DNA of 64,000 bases from Hexactinellida sp. DTS-2022 (GCA_028753945.1 JAPNXP010000008.1:3534001-3598000), one strand, 5' to 3'. Shown: positions 44,401 through 55,943, numbered from the stretch's first letter. The notes: generated by a model from the sequence alone, not told the origin. Made by a program: numbers and translations.

Positions 44401-47400
44401 GCTTCTGTTCCAAAATAAATTACTAACGCAACCTTTCTCTTCAACATTTTGTAAAGACAAATAATTTGTGAAAAAAATAGCTATCTATTGTATTTAATAT
44501 AAAAATATATTATGTATTACTATGTGTATCCACATTAAATAATAATATACCAAGGCAGTCATTTCAATACTGGACCACTATACTATACTATAGTCGGCAC
44601 AGTAAAAAAGGTTATTTAAATGATAGTTAGCATTTAAACTAATTGTCTCAAAAATATAAGAAACCTGATCTCCTTCGCAACTCGCTGTTGTGCATACGCC
44701 TTGAACTCCAGGTTGTCCCTAATAAAGAAACATGGATAAATATACACATTAGGAGACAAGCAGATATTATCTCACTTTGGTTCCCTCGGGTCCAGTTTGA
44801 CCTCTATCTCCATCAATACCCTAAATAAACTTCACTAAAATACTAATATAGCATAATTGTAGATACAAATATATGGCGTTCAAAAACGGACAAATGTCTT
44901 AAGAAAAATTAAAAATATATAATTAAATTGGTTGTAAATATAGAAACAAATGTGTTCCTAAACTCACTGCTTCTCCTCCATCTCCCTTTAGACCCTCTGA
45001 GCCAGGAAATCCCTAAATCAATCAAATATATAAATATAATACACTGTAACAGTAAAACCTTTAGAAAGTGAACACCCTGGGGATCAGCCAAAACGTTCAC
45101 TTTTGAGAGGTGTTCACTTTTCATGATTTATCATAACGTGTGTCTAGACTCTAAAGCAATGGAGAAAATTTGGGACCGAGAAAAAGTGTTCATATTTTGG
45201 AGTTCATTTCTTGGAGGTTTTACTGTAGTACGAGGATAGAAAGTATCCATGGTTAATTATGGTTATAGTAATAGAGGTAAGTAAACTGTCATGGTAAGTA
45301 AACCGTCATACAACAGTACAAATACTTTGTTAGAACACACAAATAATGCATTTAATAGAATCCAATTAAATAAATAAATAAATACTTATTATGTATGAGA
45401 TATAGACTGTAATAACAACTCACATTGTTACCAGTTAAACCTTTGTTTCCCTTTTCACCTTTCACACCATCATCTCCCTATCAGATACGTATAATACGCG
45501 ATACTAATAACGATTGAGAAATTAACTAGAATAACATTCTATATGAGAATTACATGTAAATGGCACCGGTTATATAGTCTGGTCAAGTTAGTTTTCTCAG
45601 ACAGAATTCTGTGTACAATAAACTCTCAAAATAAACAGTATCATTTGGGAGCACGAAACTTCGCTTGATTTATACTAATTAATTACAAATAAACTTGAAC
45701 AACATCATTTAATTTTAATTTAGTAATCCCAAACTGTGATTAATAAAATTACAAGTACGTACTTATATTTTCCTTGCAATATTTGCGAAGAGGAGCACGT
45801 ATCTCATAAACTGTACGCCGCGAAAACGAGACTACCTCAACCGACTACGTGGCTCGTATCACAGTCAGCTTTATCAACTCCATTTATATAATTGCGGTTT
45901 TATTCCCCCAGAGGGAGCAGATATCAATCTTACCCACATAACGTGACCAATGCAATGTAGCAGTATTGACGCAACTAATAGTTAAACACTCAAATGCATA
46001 TAAATGTAAGGACACTCACAGTTATTCCTTTTCCTCCTTTATCCCCCCTCACACCAACGGCTCCTTTCTCTCCCTACAAAGTTAGTTACGTTGTGAAACA
46101 GAGAATATTCCAATATAGGCTATAGTACAGCGTTACTTACAGTCAGGCCCTTTGGCCCTGTGTCTCCTTTCTCCCCATCAGTGCCCGGACTCCCCTGAGA
46201 GAATTCGTAAATTAATTATAGATTACATAAGCAAGATACACAGCAAAAGTAGTGGTAATTATACTAAACTCACAGTTTGAGAAGATCCGAAACTAAAACA
46301 CTCCTAAACAAATAGAGCATAATAAATAGAATTCATTTAGATATATCATGTATGTAATTGTAATAGTAGAATCGGCTTAATTGTATACTACCTTTGCCAG
46401 TCAATAATTATGCAAATAACCAATTTATAAAATATTGCAATTGTTTTGAATTGCAAAATCACGCAAATAACCGAAATATACATTTAAGCAACTTGTTATT
46501 AAGCAAATTTATGTACTGCATATCAGTTGTAATATACATAGGATATAAGTCAAACAAGAAATACTATTATAGTTAACTGTATTAAATTAATTAGCTCACC
46601 TCTAGCGTAACACATGTTCCTGGGACTCCATCATCTCCATAAGTACCCTACAGAATACATTTACATTAATTGAATATAAAATAAATTTACATTACGAATA
46701 ACCAAGACAGAGAATTAGCAATCAGATTATAAAGAAACAAGTATATTGACTGTACACTTGTATTTCTATTTAATACAGTAGAACCTGCATAATCTGGAAT
46801 TTAGGAGAACCGACACAATTTCCTGTCCCAATGAGCGACAGACTATGTATTATATAGAGCCTGCATAATCCGACATTTCCCCCTATCCAACTGGTGTCGG
46901 ATTAGACAGGTTCTACTGTATTAGTTATGTCAGAAGCTAATTACCGATAATCCCTTAGCCCCTGTCTTTCCCCTGTAACCCGCAGGACCCGAGCAGCAAG
47001 GCTTCGTATCTAAAAAGAATTATTGTAAATACAGTGGAGTAGCTATATTAGCAACTCGGGTTTGCCAATAAATCTGGTTGCTAATAGGCGAAGTTGCTAA
47101 TAGAGGAATGAAATTAACAGTATTGTCACGCTTGGGACCCGAAAAGCGGTTTCTAATAAAGCAATATTACTAATAGGGGAGTTTCTAATAAAGCAACTCC
47201 CCTGTAGTATCATAACCGTATTTCCTGGAATAATCCCTCCCTAAGGGTAAGCGATATTTATGCAAAGTGAAATGAGCGAATAGCTAATTACACAGCTCAC
47301 GAACCTTCTTCACAGATAACAGAAGTGATGTTACCAATCCTCTCAGTGGCCTCTTCGAAGTTAAGAAACACAAAGCTGCCATTGAGACCGATCGCCATCA

Positions 47401-49794
47401 GCTGATTTATGTCGATAGAAGCGTCATTACCGAACCCGATCGCAATTGTCTCCACGCCCTTGCTAGCCAATGAGGTGCTGATGGCTCTCAGACTAGCCAC
47501 CCCGCTGTCGTCCTGTCCGTCTGTCAGGAAGAACATTATTCGTCTGCGGTCATCAATCCTGTTGCCGTTAGTGAGGAGGTCAGTGTTAGCGTGGCTCAGA
47601 GCGACCAGGAGGTTGGTCCCTCCACTGGGGTAGCTCTCTGCTAGCAAGCTGCGGGAGAATTCTGCTCGGTCGGATGTAAACGCAAAAGAGCTAAAATACA
47701 CGGCCAGTTAATCTACTGTACATTTCAATAATGTAGTATTAATATTAGTACATACCTCCTGATGTTAGAGTCGAATATTGCGTAGCAGTATCGGTTAGAG
47801 TTGGAGGTTAGTTGGTTGACAATGTTAACAACGAAATCTCTCTCCTCGTCGTACCCAGTCTGACTGAGACTGCCACTCCCGTCGACCACAAAACACACGT
47901 CAACAGCAGCCTGTACACAGTCCGGACCGGGAGTAACGGGAGCAGGAGGGATCACTCGTAGCTCGCTGGTGGCAGAAGTATAGACAGTATTATCTTGGAT
48001 GATCTAAAGCGATATCAACAGCTGTAAATAATAGAATTCCACAATATAAATACGTGTACTTACTTCTGCTGTGTAGAATCCCTCACTCTTAGTTTTTGAG
48101 ACGTTAGAAACGACTAGGACCTTACTTTGGGAAACGCTTGTATCCCTTATGAGGTAGATATCCGGATAATTCACTGAATATTGTTTGATAATGGTTTTAC
48201 CATCCTCTGTGATAGTTTCAACTCCTCCACCGGCGAAATTTATTTCTACATTATTAAAGAGCCATCTGACTGACTCCTCAGTAACAATAGAAGCAGTTTT
48301 GGTATAAGTTAGTTCAATAGAAGCATTCCTTCCCGGTCTTATGTAGAAAGACGATCCAATTTTCTTGGATTGATCTCCTTCAGGTATCACCGATGGTTGG
48401 GCCGAAGGAGACCCCGAGTTTATTTCAAAACTAGGACTGACACCAGCTCTTGCGTATCCTACAAATAATTAAATTATACTATAGTATATAGTCTGCTGAG
48501 TATAGTATTCTGAAAAAATTGATACAACCCGAATACAGGATAAATTACCTGTGTACAACTTAATCAATAACCGCAAAATAATTACATCAACCAATTCAAC
48601 TACATTATTGTGCCCCAATTAACATGGCAATTATATTGAACTGCACAAACCAGAGTAGACTAATCAAATAACATGTTACATAACTATTATTCTGCAAAAG
48701 TTAGATTGCAATAGTTACTAATTCATCAACGCAGAAAAATACACAGAATGTTGTTTCACAAACTACCAACAAAGAAAAATTAATTTAACTAATAGTTATC
48801 ATATCAAGAATACAGTATAAGCTTTATAGGGAGTAGTTCGACCGAGAAAGATCAACAAATAGATTCAGTTGAATGGAAAAACAATAAATGTTATGGAAAT
48901 ACTACAGTGGGTATAAACAAATAACAAGCCAATGCTTGCTACAGTCGAAACTGGGGTTTTTTGCCCCCCTAAATGCATGGAAAAAGAGGCAAAAACCCCG
49001 ATTTCGACTGTACTTGGCAATTTGTATCTGAATTAACAAAAAGTTATTTAGGGGACCTAAATAAGTTATCACTAGCTAATACAGTAGAACCTTCGTTAGT
49101 ATGAACACGGTTAATACAAAACTCCGGTTAATGCAAACACTATTGGGTGGGAACACAAGACAAAACTTATTGTATTGGTGTTTGTAAATGGATCTATAAT
49201 ATTAATTTGTGTGTTGCGTTTTTGACGTATTTAAAGTTTTCGAGGGATTTTAATAGAATTCTCATTGTATTTGAGACAGATTAATTAACTATTAATCATT
49301 ACAATAGATAAATAATTATCTGAACACGAATCTCGCATTTACGAATTGCTAATAATATGAATATTTATTGTTGGTTCAAAATGGTAAAATATTCAATATG
49401 AACCTAGAGACTAGCATCCAACGGGAATAATAGGTAAACAAGTATGCTGATTTCGAATTTGGTTATAAATTTAGATTATTAATATTTATTTTGCTGTAAT
49501 AGGTAAACAAATTGGAGAAAATTCTAAATTGTGAATAGCTTCAACAGGTATGATATGTAAACAAACGTGCTGAGTACGAATTTATTATTATAAATTCTAA
49601 AATACATAATTTACTGTTTTTCAAATCTTATAAAAAATGATATAAATTTTAATGAATAGAGCGAGAATGCGAGGGTTCCGAGACCAAAGGGATCATATTT
49701 CAATAAAGTGATGCGTACCTGTTGCCAGAACTAGCAAACTAACAACTAACAGACTAAATTGACAAAATCTAGCCATCATTAATTCAAATCTCAT
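41468..49794 (-). CDS. Secreted Ig-vWA-collagen-vWA protein, 20 exons
   Basis: Exons, 5' to 3': 49719-49794, 48064-48458, 47756-48003, 47305-47690, 46945-47009, 46600-46647, 46274-46303, 46141-46194, 46020-46073, 45424-45477, 44968-45012, 44776-44820, 44665-44718, 44283-44327, 44088-44132, 43984-44028, 43862-43897, 43121-43216, 42825-42861, 41468-42738. Every phase matches; 1042 residues. Signal peptide; Ig-like domain about 60-175; vWA 1 about 190-368 with metal site DGSGS (198-202) and FLTDGQDD; interrupted Gly-X-Y region about 376-575; Cys-rich link 576-640; large vWA 2 with VVDDTRSM and LLTNGDADD; Cys-rich C-terminus. Seven collagen exons are 45 bp and four are 54 bp, each starting with a whole Gly codon. 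Probably an extracellular-matrix or adhesion protein; partner unknown. Confidence 0.88.
42913..43089. mobile_element. Pogo-type MITE, CAGTGGAAACTCGTTAGTAA family (eroded)
   Basis: The left end CAGTGGAAACTCGTTAGTAA follows TA. The right end CCTAATACGAACCCCACTA lacks the final bases. The middle shares CAAGCGAGCATTTAAT with the 30201 element. In an intron of the collagen-vWA gene. Confidence 0.58.
43500..43651 (-). mobile_element. Pogo-type MITE, inverted relative of 19376-19581
   Basis: The end AACAGACCTGACTG before TA mirrors CAGTCAGATCTG. The inside, TTCATAATAAGCGAACTCAA and AAAAGACCTTCATATTAAGC, is the reverse complement of the UNG-intron copy. The left end is eroded. Confidence 0.65.
44549..44608 (-). 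repeat. Short dispersed repeat, copy 2
   Basis: On the minus strand it reads ACTGTGCCGACTATAG ... GAAATGACTGCCTTGG, like 1410-1465. In a collagen-vWA intron. Confidence 0.5.
45050..45225. mobile_element. Pogo-type MITE, CAGTAAAACCTTTAGAAAG family
   Basis: Ends CAGTAAAACCTTTAGAAAGT and TCTTGGAGGTTTTACTG, with inner AGTGAACAC / GTTCACTTTT words repeated in both orientations. In a collagen-vWA intron. Confidence 0.66.
46776..46918. mobile_element. Pogo-type MITE, CAGTAGAACCTGCATAATC family
   Basis: TA-flanked CAGTAGAACCTGCATAATC ... GGATTAGACAGGTTCTACTG, with an internal direct repeat GAGCCTGCATAATCCGACAT. In a collagen-vWA intron. Confidence 0.72.
47032..47204. mobile_element. Pogo-type MITE, relative of 30201-30356
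   Basis: CAGTGGAGTAGCTATATTAG ... CTAATAAAGCAACTCCCCTG with repeated TTGCTAATAG words. In a collagen-vWA intron. Confidence 0.62.
48942..49010. mobile_element. 69-bp pogo-type micro-MITE
   Basis: TA at the right. CAGTCGAAACTGGGGTTTTT / AAAAACCCCGATTTCGACTG forms an almost perfect hairpin. In intron 1 of the collagen-vWA gene. A half end of another family (CAGTAGAACCTTCGTTAGTA) starts at 49082. Confidence 0.65.
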
Positions 49795-51183
49795 TTAAAC
49801 ACCAAAACAATTCAGTACATACTATATATAAGATGTAATTTAACTCTAACATTGTTCTCTCAACTAACAGAGTATATTTTAAAATGACTTTCTAGTTGAA
49901 ACTTGAAACCGCAATAAAATTAATATATATTATGTTCCTAATGAATAAAAGACTCGTCGAGTCATTATCCAATTTATTAGGAGTATTAGTCCCGATAAAT
50001 TAGGTTAGAAATACCCCTAGATTCGTCTGGAAAATTAGATAAGTTTAATTAGTTACCAATATTTATCAACTAACATTTAAAAACGAATACCAAACATGGT
50101 AATTGTAATTGATAATTAATTGAAAATGATATCTGCAATTTAAGTGGATTAAATCAAGATAGATGAGCTAATGTCACAAAAAGATTAATATTAACTTTAT
50201 AACTTTTAGGAGCTATTCTGCTTACTTGTCTGTTCTATGTGAATAAGGTTGAGAATACATTGAATTAACAAAACGTAATTGGAATAACTGTTTAATAATA
50301 ATTAATTAGCCGGCAAGTCAGTAGGCACAAATAATTAAGGCAATTTAGTGGAGTGATAATTATTATTAGCTTACCTAGCTACTATATCAAGAATAGATAA
50401 AGCAGAGCAGTTATTGTATGTCATCGATTTCATGAAAGGTATATCGACTCTGCTAAATGGGTCACTTCGGTTCGACATAGTTTGACTCGATTTTAAGCGG
50501 AGAACAGGATTAACAGAAAATATTGCAAACCAAAATGTAAGCCCGTTCAGTAAATGCTGTGAACTGTTGAATGAGTCACTGTTTAAACTAGATATACTAT
50601 AATATTACTTTCTACTAAAAGTTTCTAGTCTATCTATTATATTACAATCAAGATACGCCCCTAGATGAGGGAAACCCGTTGAGTGAAACAACTTATATCT
50701 CTTGATTATTTTTTGTGTCAGGTTATTAAAGTCATATACACTTTTATAAATATTTTTAAATACAAAAATCTTTGTCAACGGAAACATAAATACACATCAC
50801 ATCGGCATCTCAGGGGGTTAAATAATTAACACTAAATATATAGTCTTGCCCGGGCACCCAATATACATGCATTTGCATGAATATCCCATATAAATTAAAC
50901 TAATAACACCTATATATATGGAACCATAGCATGTATAGTTCCATATAGAGAGGTGTTAGGTTAATACAAGTTATACCCTACATCTACGTATATAAAATAC
51001 CTAAACACAATTGTTCTGATTATATTTGTTTGTTTGGATGTTGTCCGTAATAGATTGAAAAGACCATACTACTTAGAGCTGAAAGAGAGTAGTGGAACCG
51101 TATTTAAATAATAGGTGTGAAAATGTGGGATATGATTTTAATGTTGTTTTGCAAAGAGAATAAATAATAAACTAATAAAAAAG
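49795..51183. other. AT-rich spacer between collagen-vWA and NHL genes
   Basis: A TATATATA box lies at 49823-49830, 29 bases before the collagen-vWA start codon (minus strand). At about 50904-50975 there is a palindrome (AACACCTATATATATGGAAC ... GTTCCATATAGAGAGGTGTT). No gene recognised. Confidence 0.5.
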
Positions 51184-52416
51184 CTAATTAAATATTTGGA
51201 GACCGTAATTCTCGTTCTCGGACACACAAACTAATCTCCCGTTTGTATCTATAGCTATTCCTTGGGGATCGGGATCATATAACATTCCTTGTTGGTGTCC
51301 CTTTCTTCCTATGGTGTGTAGGAGGTTGCCTGCTGGGGAGAATACACGAATGGAGTGGGTGTCTCTATCGCTAATGACAATGTTGTTATTTGCGTCCAAA
51401 CAGAAGAACCATGGCTCTAACACATCCATTCCTTGTCCACAGCTAATGATAGAGTGTAGCATGTCTCCCTCTAGTGACAGTACCAGCATACACGGATTCT
51501 CGTATGTACACAGTACGTATACGCGGTCATGCGATAGCTTGACGTCATATGGTTTTGATATTGCCTGATGTGTGATGTTCCTCAGATGGTTTAAATCTGT
51601 GTCGAGTACACAGATTCTGTTGTTACCGCTATCTGCTATGAACACCTGTCCGTTGGGATCTGTTGTTAGTTGTTGAGGATATTTGAATTCTCCGTTAATC
51701 GATCCCCTCTTACCAATCCGCTTAACGAAGCTAAAATCAGCTAGCGAGTATTTGCTTATATTGTGTCTTAGGTCGCTACTAACATACACACTATTCCCAT
51801 GAATAGCTATGCCATATGGACTATACAACTTGTCGTCACCTAACCGATTGAGATACTCTCCTGTTTCGGAGAATATCTCTATTCTGTAATTGTTACAATT
51901 AACTACGAATATCTGGTTTGTAGCTTCGTTAATGGCGACACCACATGGCCAATCCAACTCGCCAGGAGCTGAACCTTTTTTCCCAGTAGCAAAAGTGGGC
52001 AGATGGAATGTGGCGTAGTTAGGCAGACTTACTGGTACCTGTGCAATCTCTCCGAGACGGGAAATGCTCACTTTGAGGTCTCGTGTGTCGCACTGCCACC
52101 TTAATTCTGTCTCGACTGGAATGTTCGTTCTCAGTTCTCTCAGTTTCTGGTCAATTTCTGAGACCGTTTTATCGCGGACGGACTTTAGGGGGTTCTCCTT
52201 CAAATCGGGTAGGTGTGTCCGGGCGGTGGTTAGTTGTGTGTCCATTTCTTGTCGAGCCACCTCTGCGGCTCTCTCCTCCTCGCGTGCGTCGCGGACCTGA
52301 GTCAGCAGCTGAGCTCTGCGGAGATTCAGTAGCGCTATGAGGCCGTCTATGGCTCTGTTTATTCGTGTCTCTACGGGGTCTGCTGCTGGAGGGGGAATGG
52401 GATAGCGAGCTGCCAT
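51184..52416 (-). CDS. Coiled-coil NHL-repeat (six-bladed beta-propeller) protein
   Basis: Single exon, 410 residues from the ATG at 52416 (MAARYPIPPP). An upstream in-frame ATG at 52560 would add 48 low-complexity residues but lies before a TATAAAT box at 52480-52486, so the shorter start is preferred. Residues about 15-115 are charged and helical (EEERAAEVARQEMDTQL), probably coiled coil. From about 155 to the end are six NHL repeats (PCGVAINEATNQIFVV, YPQQLTTDPNGQVFIADSGN, PQGIAIDTNGRLVCVSE), enough for one closed propeller. It resembles the C-terminal half of TRIM-NHL proteins but has no RING or B-box. NHL propellers bind protein or RNA; the target is unknown. Confidence 0.87.
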   Translation of the reverse strand: MAARYPIPPPAADPVETRINRAIDGLIALLNLRRAQLLTQVRDAREEERAAEVARQEMDTQLTTARTHLPDLKENPLKSVRDKTVSEIDQKLRELRTNIPVETELRWQCDTRDLKVSISRLGEIAQVPVSLPNYATFHLPTFATGKKGSAPGELDWPCGVAINEATNQIFVVNCNNYRIEIFSETGEYLNRLGDDKLYSPYGIAIHGNSVYVSSDLRHNISKYSLADFSFVKRIGKRGSINGEFKYPQQLTTDPNGQVFIADSGNNRICVLDTDLNHLRNITHQAISKPYDVKLSHDRVYVLCTYENPCMLVLSLEGDMLHSIISCGQGMDVLEPWFFCLDANNNIVISDRDTHSIRVFSPAGNLLHTIGRKGHQQGMLYDPDPQGIAIDTNGRLVCVSENENYGLQIFN

Positions 52417-52560
52417 TTGATTGCTTTGTAGAAGAATAGTTGAATGATGTACGAATTGGTTGCTTTGGATAATCTGTGTATTTATAGCTGTGTTATTACT
52501 TGTTTGTTGCAACAAACAATAATGATGATGCGAGTATAATGTGGTAGACAACAACAACAC

Positions 52561-53705
52561 GAGTTACATATACACGATTACACGTGTCTGTTGTAATGCT
52601 TCTATTCTGTTTAGAATAACAGATCATATTTCAGAATGCAATAAAGTTATTTCTGTTTATGGAACTTGATACGGACAGTTCCATTAAACTTATTTTAAAC
52701 GAGCCCTCGGTCTCGGTCGCTTTGTGACAGATCGTTGCTACGCACCTCAAGTTTACGGCCGCTGTGCGGCCTTAGTCCTCACCCTTTCTACCATGGAAAA
52801 TGGTAGAAAGGGACGTTATCAGAGACGGAACCGGTCGGGTCTGACCGGCGGGTCGGGTCGGGTCGGGTACCGGTCGAACCCTGACCGGCCGGTCGAGATC
52901 TCTATATGATCTATTCGATATCATAATATCATAATTTGTTTTGATTGAATCTGGCTCACAACAACAATAAATAATCATATTCTAAATTTATAAATCCGAA
53001 ATTCGTGTTCAGCATACTTGTTTACCTATAATACCCGTACCCGTTGAAAGCAAACTTATAGGTTGATTTTGAATTTTCATAAATTTGTTTACCTATTTAT
53101 GTAACAACAACAATAAATATAAATATTATAAATTTATAAATGCGAAATTCGAAATCACAATCATAACGTCCCTTTCTACCATTTTTCATGTCAGAAAGGG
53201 TTAGGAGTAAGGCCGCACAGCGGCCGTTAACTTGAGGTGCGTAGCATCGATCCGTCGGAAAGCGACCGAGACCGAAAGTAGATATAGTTTTGTCATAGCG
53301 ACATTGGTTTTCATTTTGACTGAAATGAAATAAAGACACAACTTATTACTATTAGTTTTATCAGGAGTGAAAGGCCACGAAACGAAGGTGATTGTGTCGC
53401 GAAGAGCCAAACACGAATGAACAAAGATCGCGAAACGACCTTTGTGAAGGAGTGATCCGTCGCGAAGCGACCGAGAACAAAGGGTTCGTATTTATTAACT
53501 TATCTTTAATGTTACCGACAAATATCTATATAAATATTTGGGACTTCAATTGATGACCCAATCGGAGGTCACAATGAGCATAATCATAGAGAGAGCTGCG
53601 GGCCGGGGGGTGCCCACCTCTGAATTCCAAATACTCAATATCCAAATTAGATATTTAATTCCACTGTATTATCAGAATTAAAAGCAAAATACATCTCTGA
53701 ACTAG
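52561..53705. other. Spacer holding a CGGTCTCGGTCGC inverted-repeat element and GCGAAGCGACC words
   Basis: Holds the inverted-repeat element at 52708-53274. To its right (about 53370-53485) GC-rich words (CACGAAACGAAGG, TCGCGAAGAGCC, CCGTCGCGAAGCGACCGAGA) repeat the terminal motif of that element. No gene recognised. Confidence 0.5.
52708..53274. mobile_element. Long inverted-repeat element of unknown class, 567 bp
   Basis: About 115 bases at each end are inverted copies, beginning CGGTCTCGGTCGCTTT and passing through TGCTACGCACCTCAAGTT and CGGCCGCTGTGCGGCCTTA to GGTAGAAAGGGACGTTAT. The loop contains a GGGTCGGGTCGGGTCGGGTA tract (52847-52870). No transposase frame and no clear target duplication. 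Confidence 0.65.
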
Positions 53706-55155
53706 TTACTCCAACAGATAATTGTAATCATAATCCGTGTCCCAGATATCATCTAAGGTTGCCTCGGCAGGGAAGAACCAACTCAGGTCCTGGTACCTTA
53801 TTCCCCTGTCCATCCCCTTAAGCGTCGCCATGTCTGACTCATCCAGCTGGAAACTCACAGCTGATAAGTTCTCTCTCAGTCGCTCCTCACTCGTTGTCTT
53901 TGGTATCACGATGTCGCCCAGAGTCATGGCGAATGCCAGACACACCTGGGCCGGTGTAGCGCCGTGTTTCTCACCGACTTCTCTCACCTCCTCTGTCTCC
54001 ATCACTCGTGTGAGACCTGATATGTTGGACTTGACAGGGGAGGGTGTGCCCAGAGAGTTGTACCCCTGGAACACGACCCCATTGCTCCTGCAGTAAGCTC
54101 TCAGCTTGTGTTGCTGGAAGTACGCCTGCACTTCGCACTGGTTAACTGCTGGGACAACTCGGGCTGTTCTCAGCAGACACTCTAGCTTCTTGATGCTAAA
54201 TTTGGACACACCGATAGAGCGCACCTTTTCGGAATCGAAGAGTTCCTCCAGCTGCGACCAGGTTCTGCTGATGAGGCTAGCGTCGTACCCGATCATGTGT
54301 GCAGGCGTGAGGTCTTTGTTGGCCCTCACCTGTGGGTCCGCTCTGAACTGGAACGGATAGTGCATCAGGTACAAGTCTATGTAGTCCAGTCCCAGTCTCT
54401 CCAGGCTCTGTTGGAAGCCCCCTCTGACGTCACCGAAGTGCACAGGGCTGAGTTTGGTAGTGATGAAGAGGTCTTCTCTCCTGCAAATGCCCTCCTTCAG
54501 GGCCTGAGCTACTCCTCTGCCGATGCCTGTCTCGTTGTTGTACAGCCAAGCACAGTCAAAGTGTCGATAACCTACAAACCATTGCAATACAGTCAACACT
54601 CTGAAAACTGTTTCTGAAATTAAAGAGAGGTATAGTAGTATACTTTGTTAACGGGAGATTAATTTGTGCAGTATTGTTGTGTAGCATATACTGTTAGTGT
54701 AACTCACCAATGCTGATTGCATTCCTGACCACTTCTGGCACTGAGTCATTAGTGATGTTGTACGTCCCTAGCCCGAGCTGAGGGATGGAGACTCCGTTGT
54801 TGAGTTTAACTGAGGGACTCTGGATACTTGAATTGAATGTATTTCCTTGCATCTTGTTGATATTGATATGGTAGTCGTTTGTTGTTTCTTGCATTTAATT
54901 TCCCATTTAACTCTATTTATATGCGTCTCAACCGAAGTGACTTCAGGTGACCAGTCCAAATAAAAGCTTTGCGTAGGGAGAATAGTTACATAGAGCTAAC
55001 TTGCATAGGGAGATTTTGAATAGAGAACTAATGTTCGTTAGTTCTACTTTCAATGAAGTTCTTATTTCATCAACATAATAATGAGTCAAGTTATTAACAT
55101 AAGAGATTAATTATTACAACTACAATGCACATTGTAACTTTGAGAACGATTAATT
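53701..55155 (-). repeat. Left arm of a 1.45-kb inverted repeat
   Basis: Runs from ACTAGTTACTCCAACAG to about TTGAGAACGATTA and is matched in reverse by 55684-57142. It contains a whole aldo-keto reductase gene and its upstream region. Coding parts of the arms differ at very few positions. Confidence 0.88.
53706..54894 (-). CDS. Aldo-keto reductase, left copy
   Basis: Exons 54708-54894 and 53706-54571 join in phase 1 to 350 residues. The AKR barrel begins at NGVSIPQLGLGTYN. The catalytic tetrad is present: D68, Y73 (DCAWLYNNE), K102 (TTKLSP) and H133 (YLMHYPF). AKRs reduce aldehydes and ketones with NADPH in the cytosol; the substrate cannot be read. The second ATG, codon 15 (54852), is a possible start, because a TATAAAT box lies only about 21 bases before the first. 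Only about five residues differ from the right copy (V/I, SR/GK, E/G and one in exon 1). Head-to-head with that copy, 1049 bases between start codons. Confidence 0.93.
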
Positions 55156-55358
55156 AGGGCATGTTTTATACATAGGTTTACCGTTTTAGAATAAACTTGT
55201 TGGTAACAGAATGTCGTTCCATTACATAAAAGAGCCAAATCCACACGCTCAATAGCTAATAGCTAATAATAAATTTCTAAAAATTTCAATAAATTTCCGT
55301 AAATTCGTTGATTTTTAAATCAACTAATTTACGATAAATAATTTTAGAAATACTTATA

Positions 55359-55466
55359 CAGCGATCATCGGTAGCACCGATCATCGGCGTTTGTTTTAAA
55401 TAACCTGGCTAGTTACTACCGATGGTATTTTTTAACGCCGATGATCGGTGATACCGATGATCGCTG
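55359..55466. mobile_element. Pogo-type MITE in the spacer of the inverted repeat
   Basis: CAGCGATCATCGGTAGCACC ... GGTGATACCGATGATCGCTG between TA flanks. The word ACCGATGATCG recurs inside. It lies between the two aldo-keto reductase promoters. Confidence 0.7.
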
Positions 55467-55493
55467 TATAAGTAAACTCATAATTTACAATTA

Positions 55494-55680
55494 CAGTAGA
55501 GCCTCTGAACAACGGACACCTTGAGACCGGAACCATTGTCCGTTATTTAGAGGTTGTCCGCTATTTAGAGGTTGCTTTTCTATTAGACATATGCTAAATA
55601 AATAAATCCGTGCCACGAGGGTTGTCCGTTATTTAGAGGTTGTCCGCTATTTGGAGTGTCCGTTATGGGAGGCTCCACTG
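55494..55680. mobile_element. Pogo-type MITE at the edge of the right arm
   Basis: TA-flanked CAGTAGAGCCTCTGAACAAC ... TTATGGGAGGCTCCACTG with several TTGTCCG(T/C)TATTTAGAGG words. Its right TA is only about two bases from the start of the right arm. Confidence 0.7.
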
Positions 55681-55916
55681 TATATAATCGTTCTCAAAAG
55701 TTACAATGTTGCATTGTAGTTGTAATAATTAATCTCTTATGTTAATAACTTGACTCATTATTATGTTGATGAAATAAGAACCTCATTGAAAGTAGAACTA
55801 ACGAACATTAGTTCTCTATTCAAAGTCTCCCTATGCAAGTTAGCTCTATGTAACTATTCTCCCTACGCAAAGTTCTATTTGGACTGGTCACCTGAAGTCA
55901 CTTCAGATGAGACGCA

Positions 55917-55923
55917 TATAAAT
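55917..55923 (+). promoter_or_regulatory. TATA box of the right aldo-keto reductase copy
   Basis: TATAAAT, 27 bases before the first ATG (55944); the same box is in the left arm (54915-54921, minus strand). With the usual spacing of about 30 bases, transcription would begin at or after that ATG, favouring codon 15 (55986). Confidence 0.5.
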
Positions 55924-55943
55924 AGAGTTAAATGGGAAATTAA

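Noticed and set aside
44643-44828. 61-codon plus-strand frame within the collagen-vWA gene
   Set aside because: It is antisense to two Gly-X-Y exons and their intron.
53097-53410. Small minus-strand frames around the GCGAAGCGACC words
   Set aside because: They run across inverted-repeat ends and carry no domain; composition follows the repeat.
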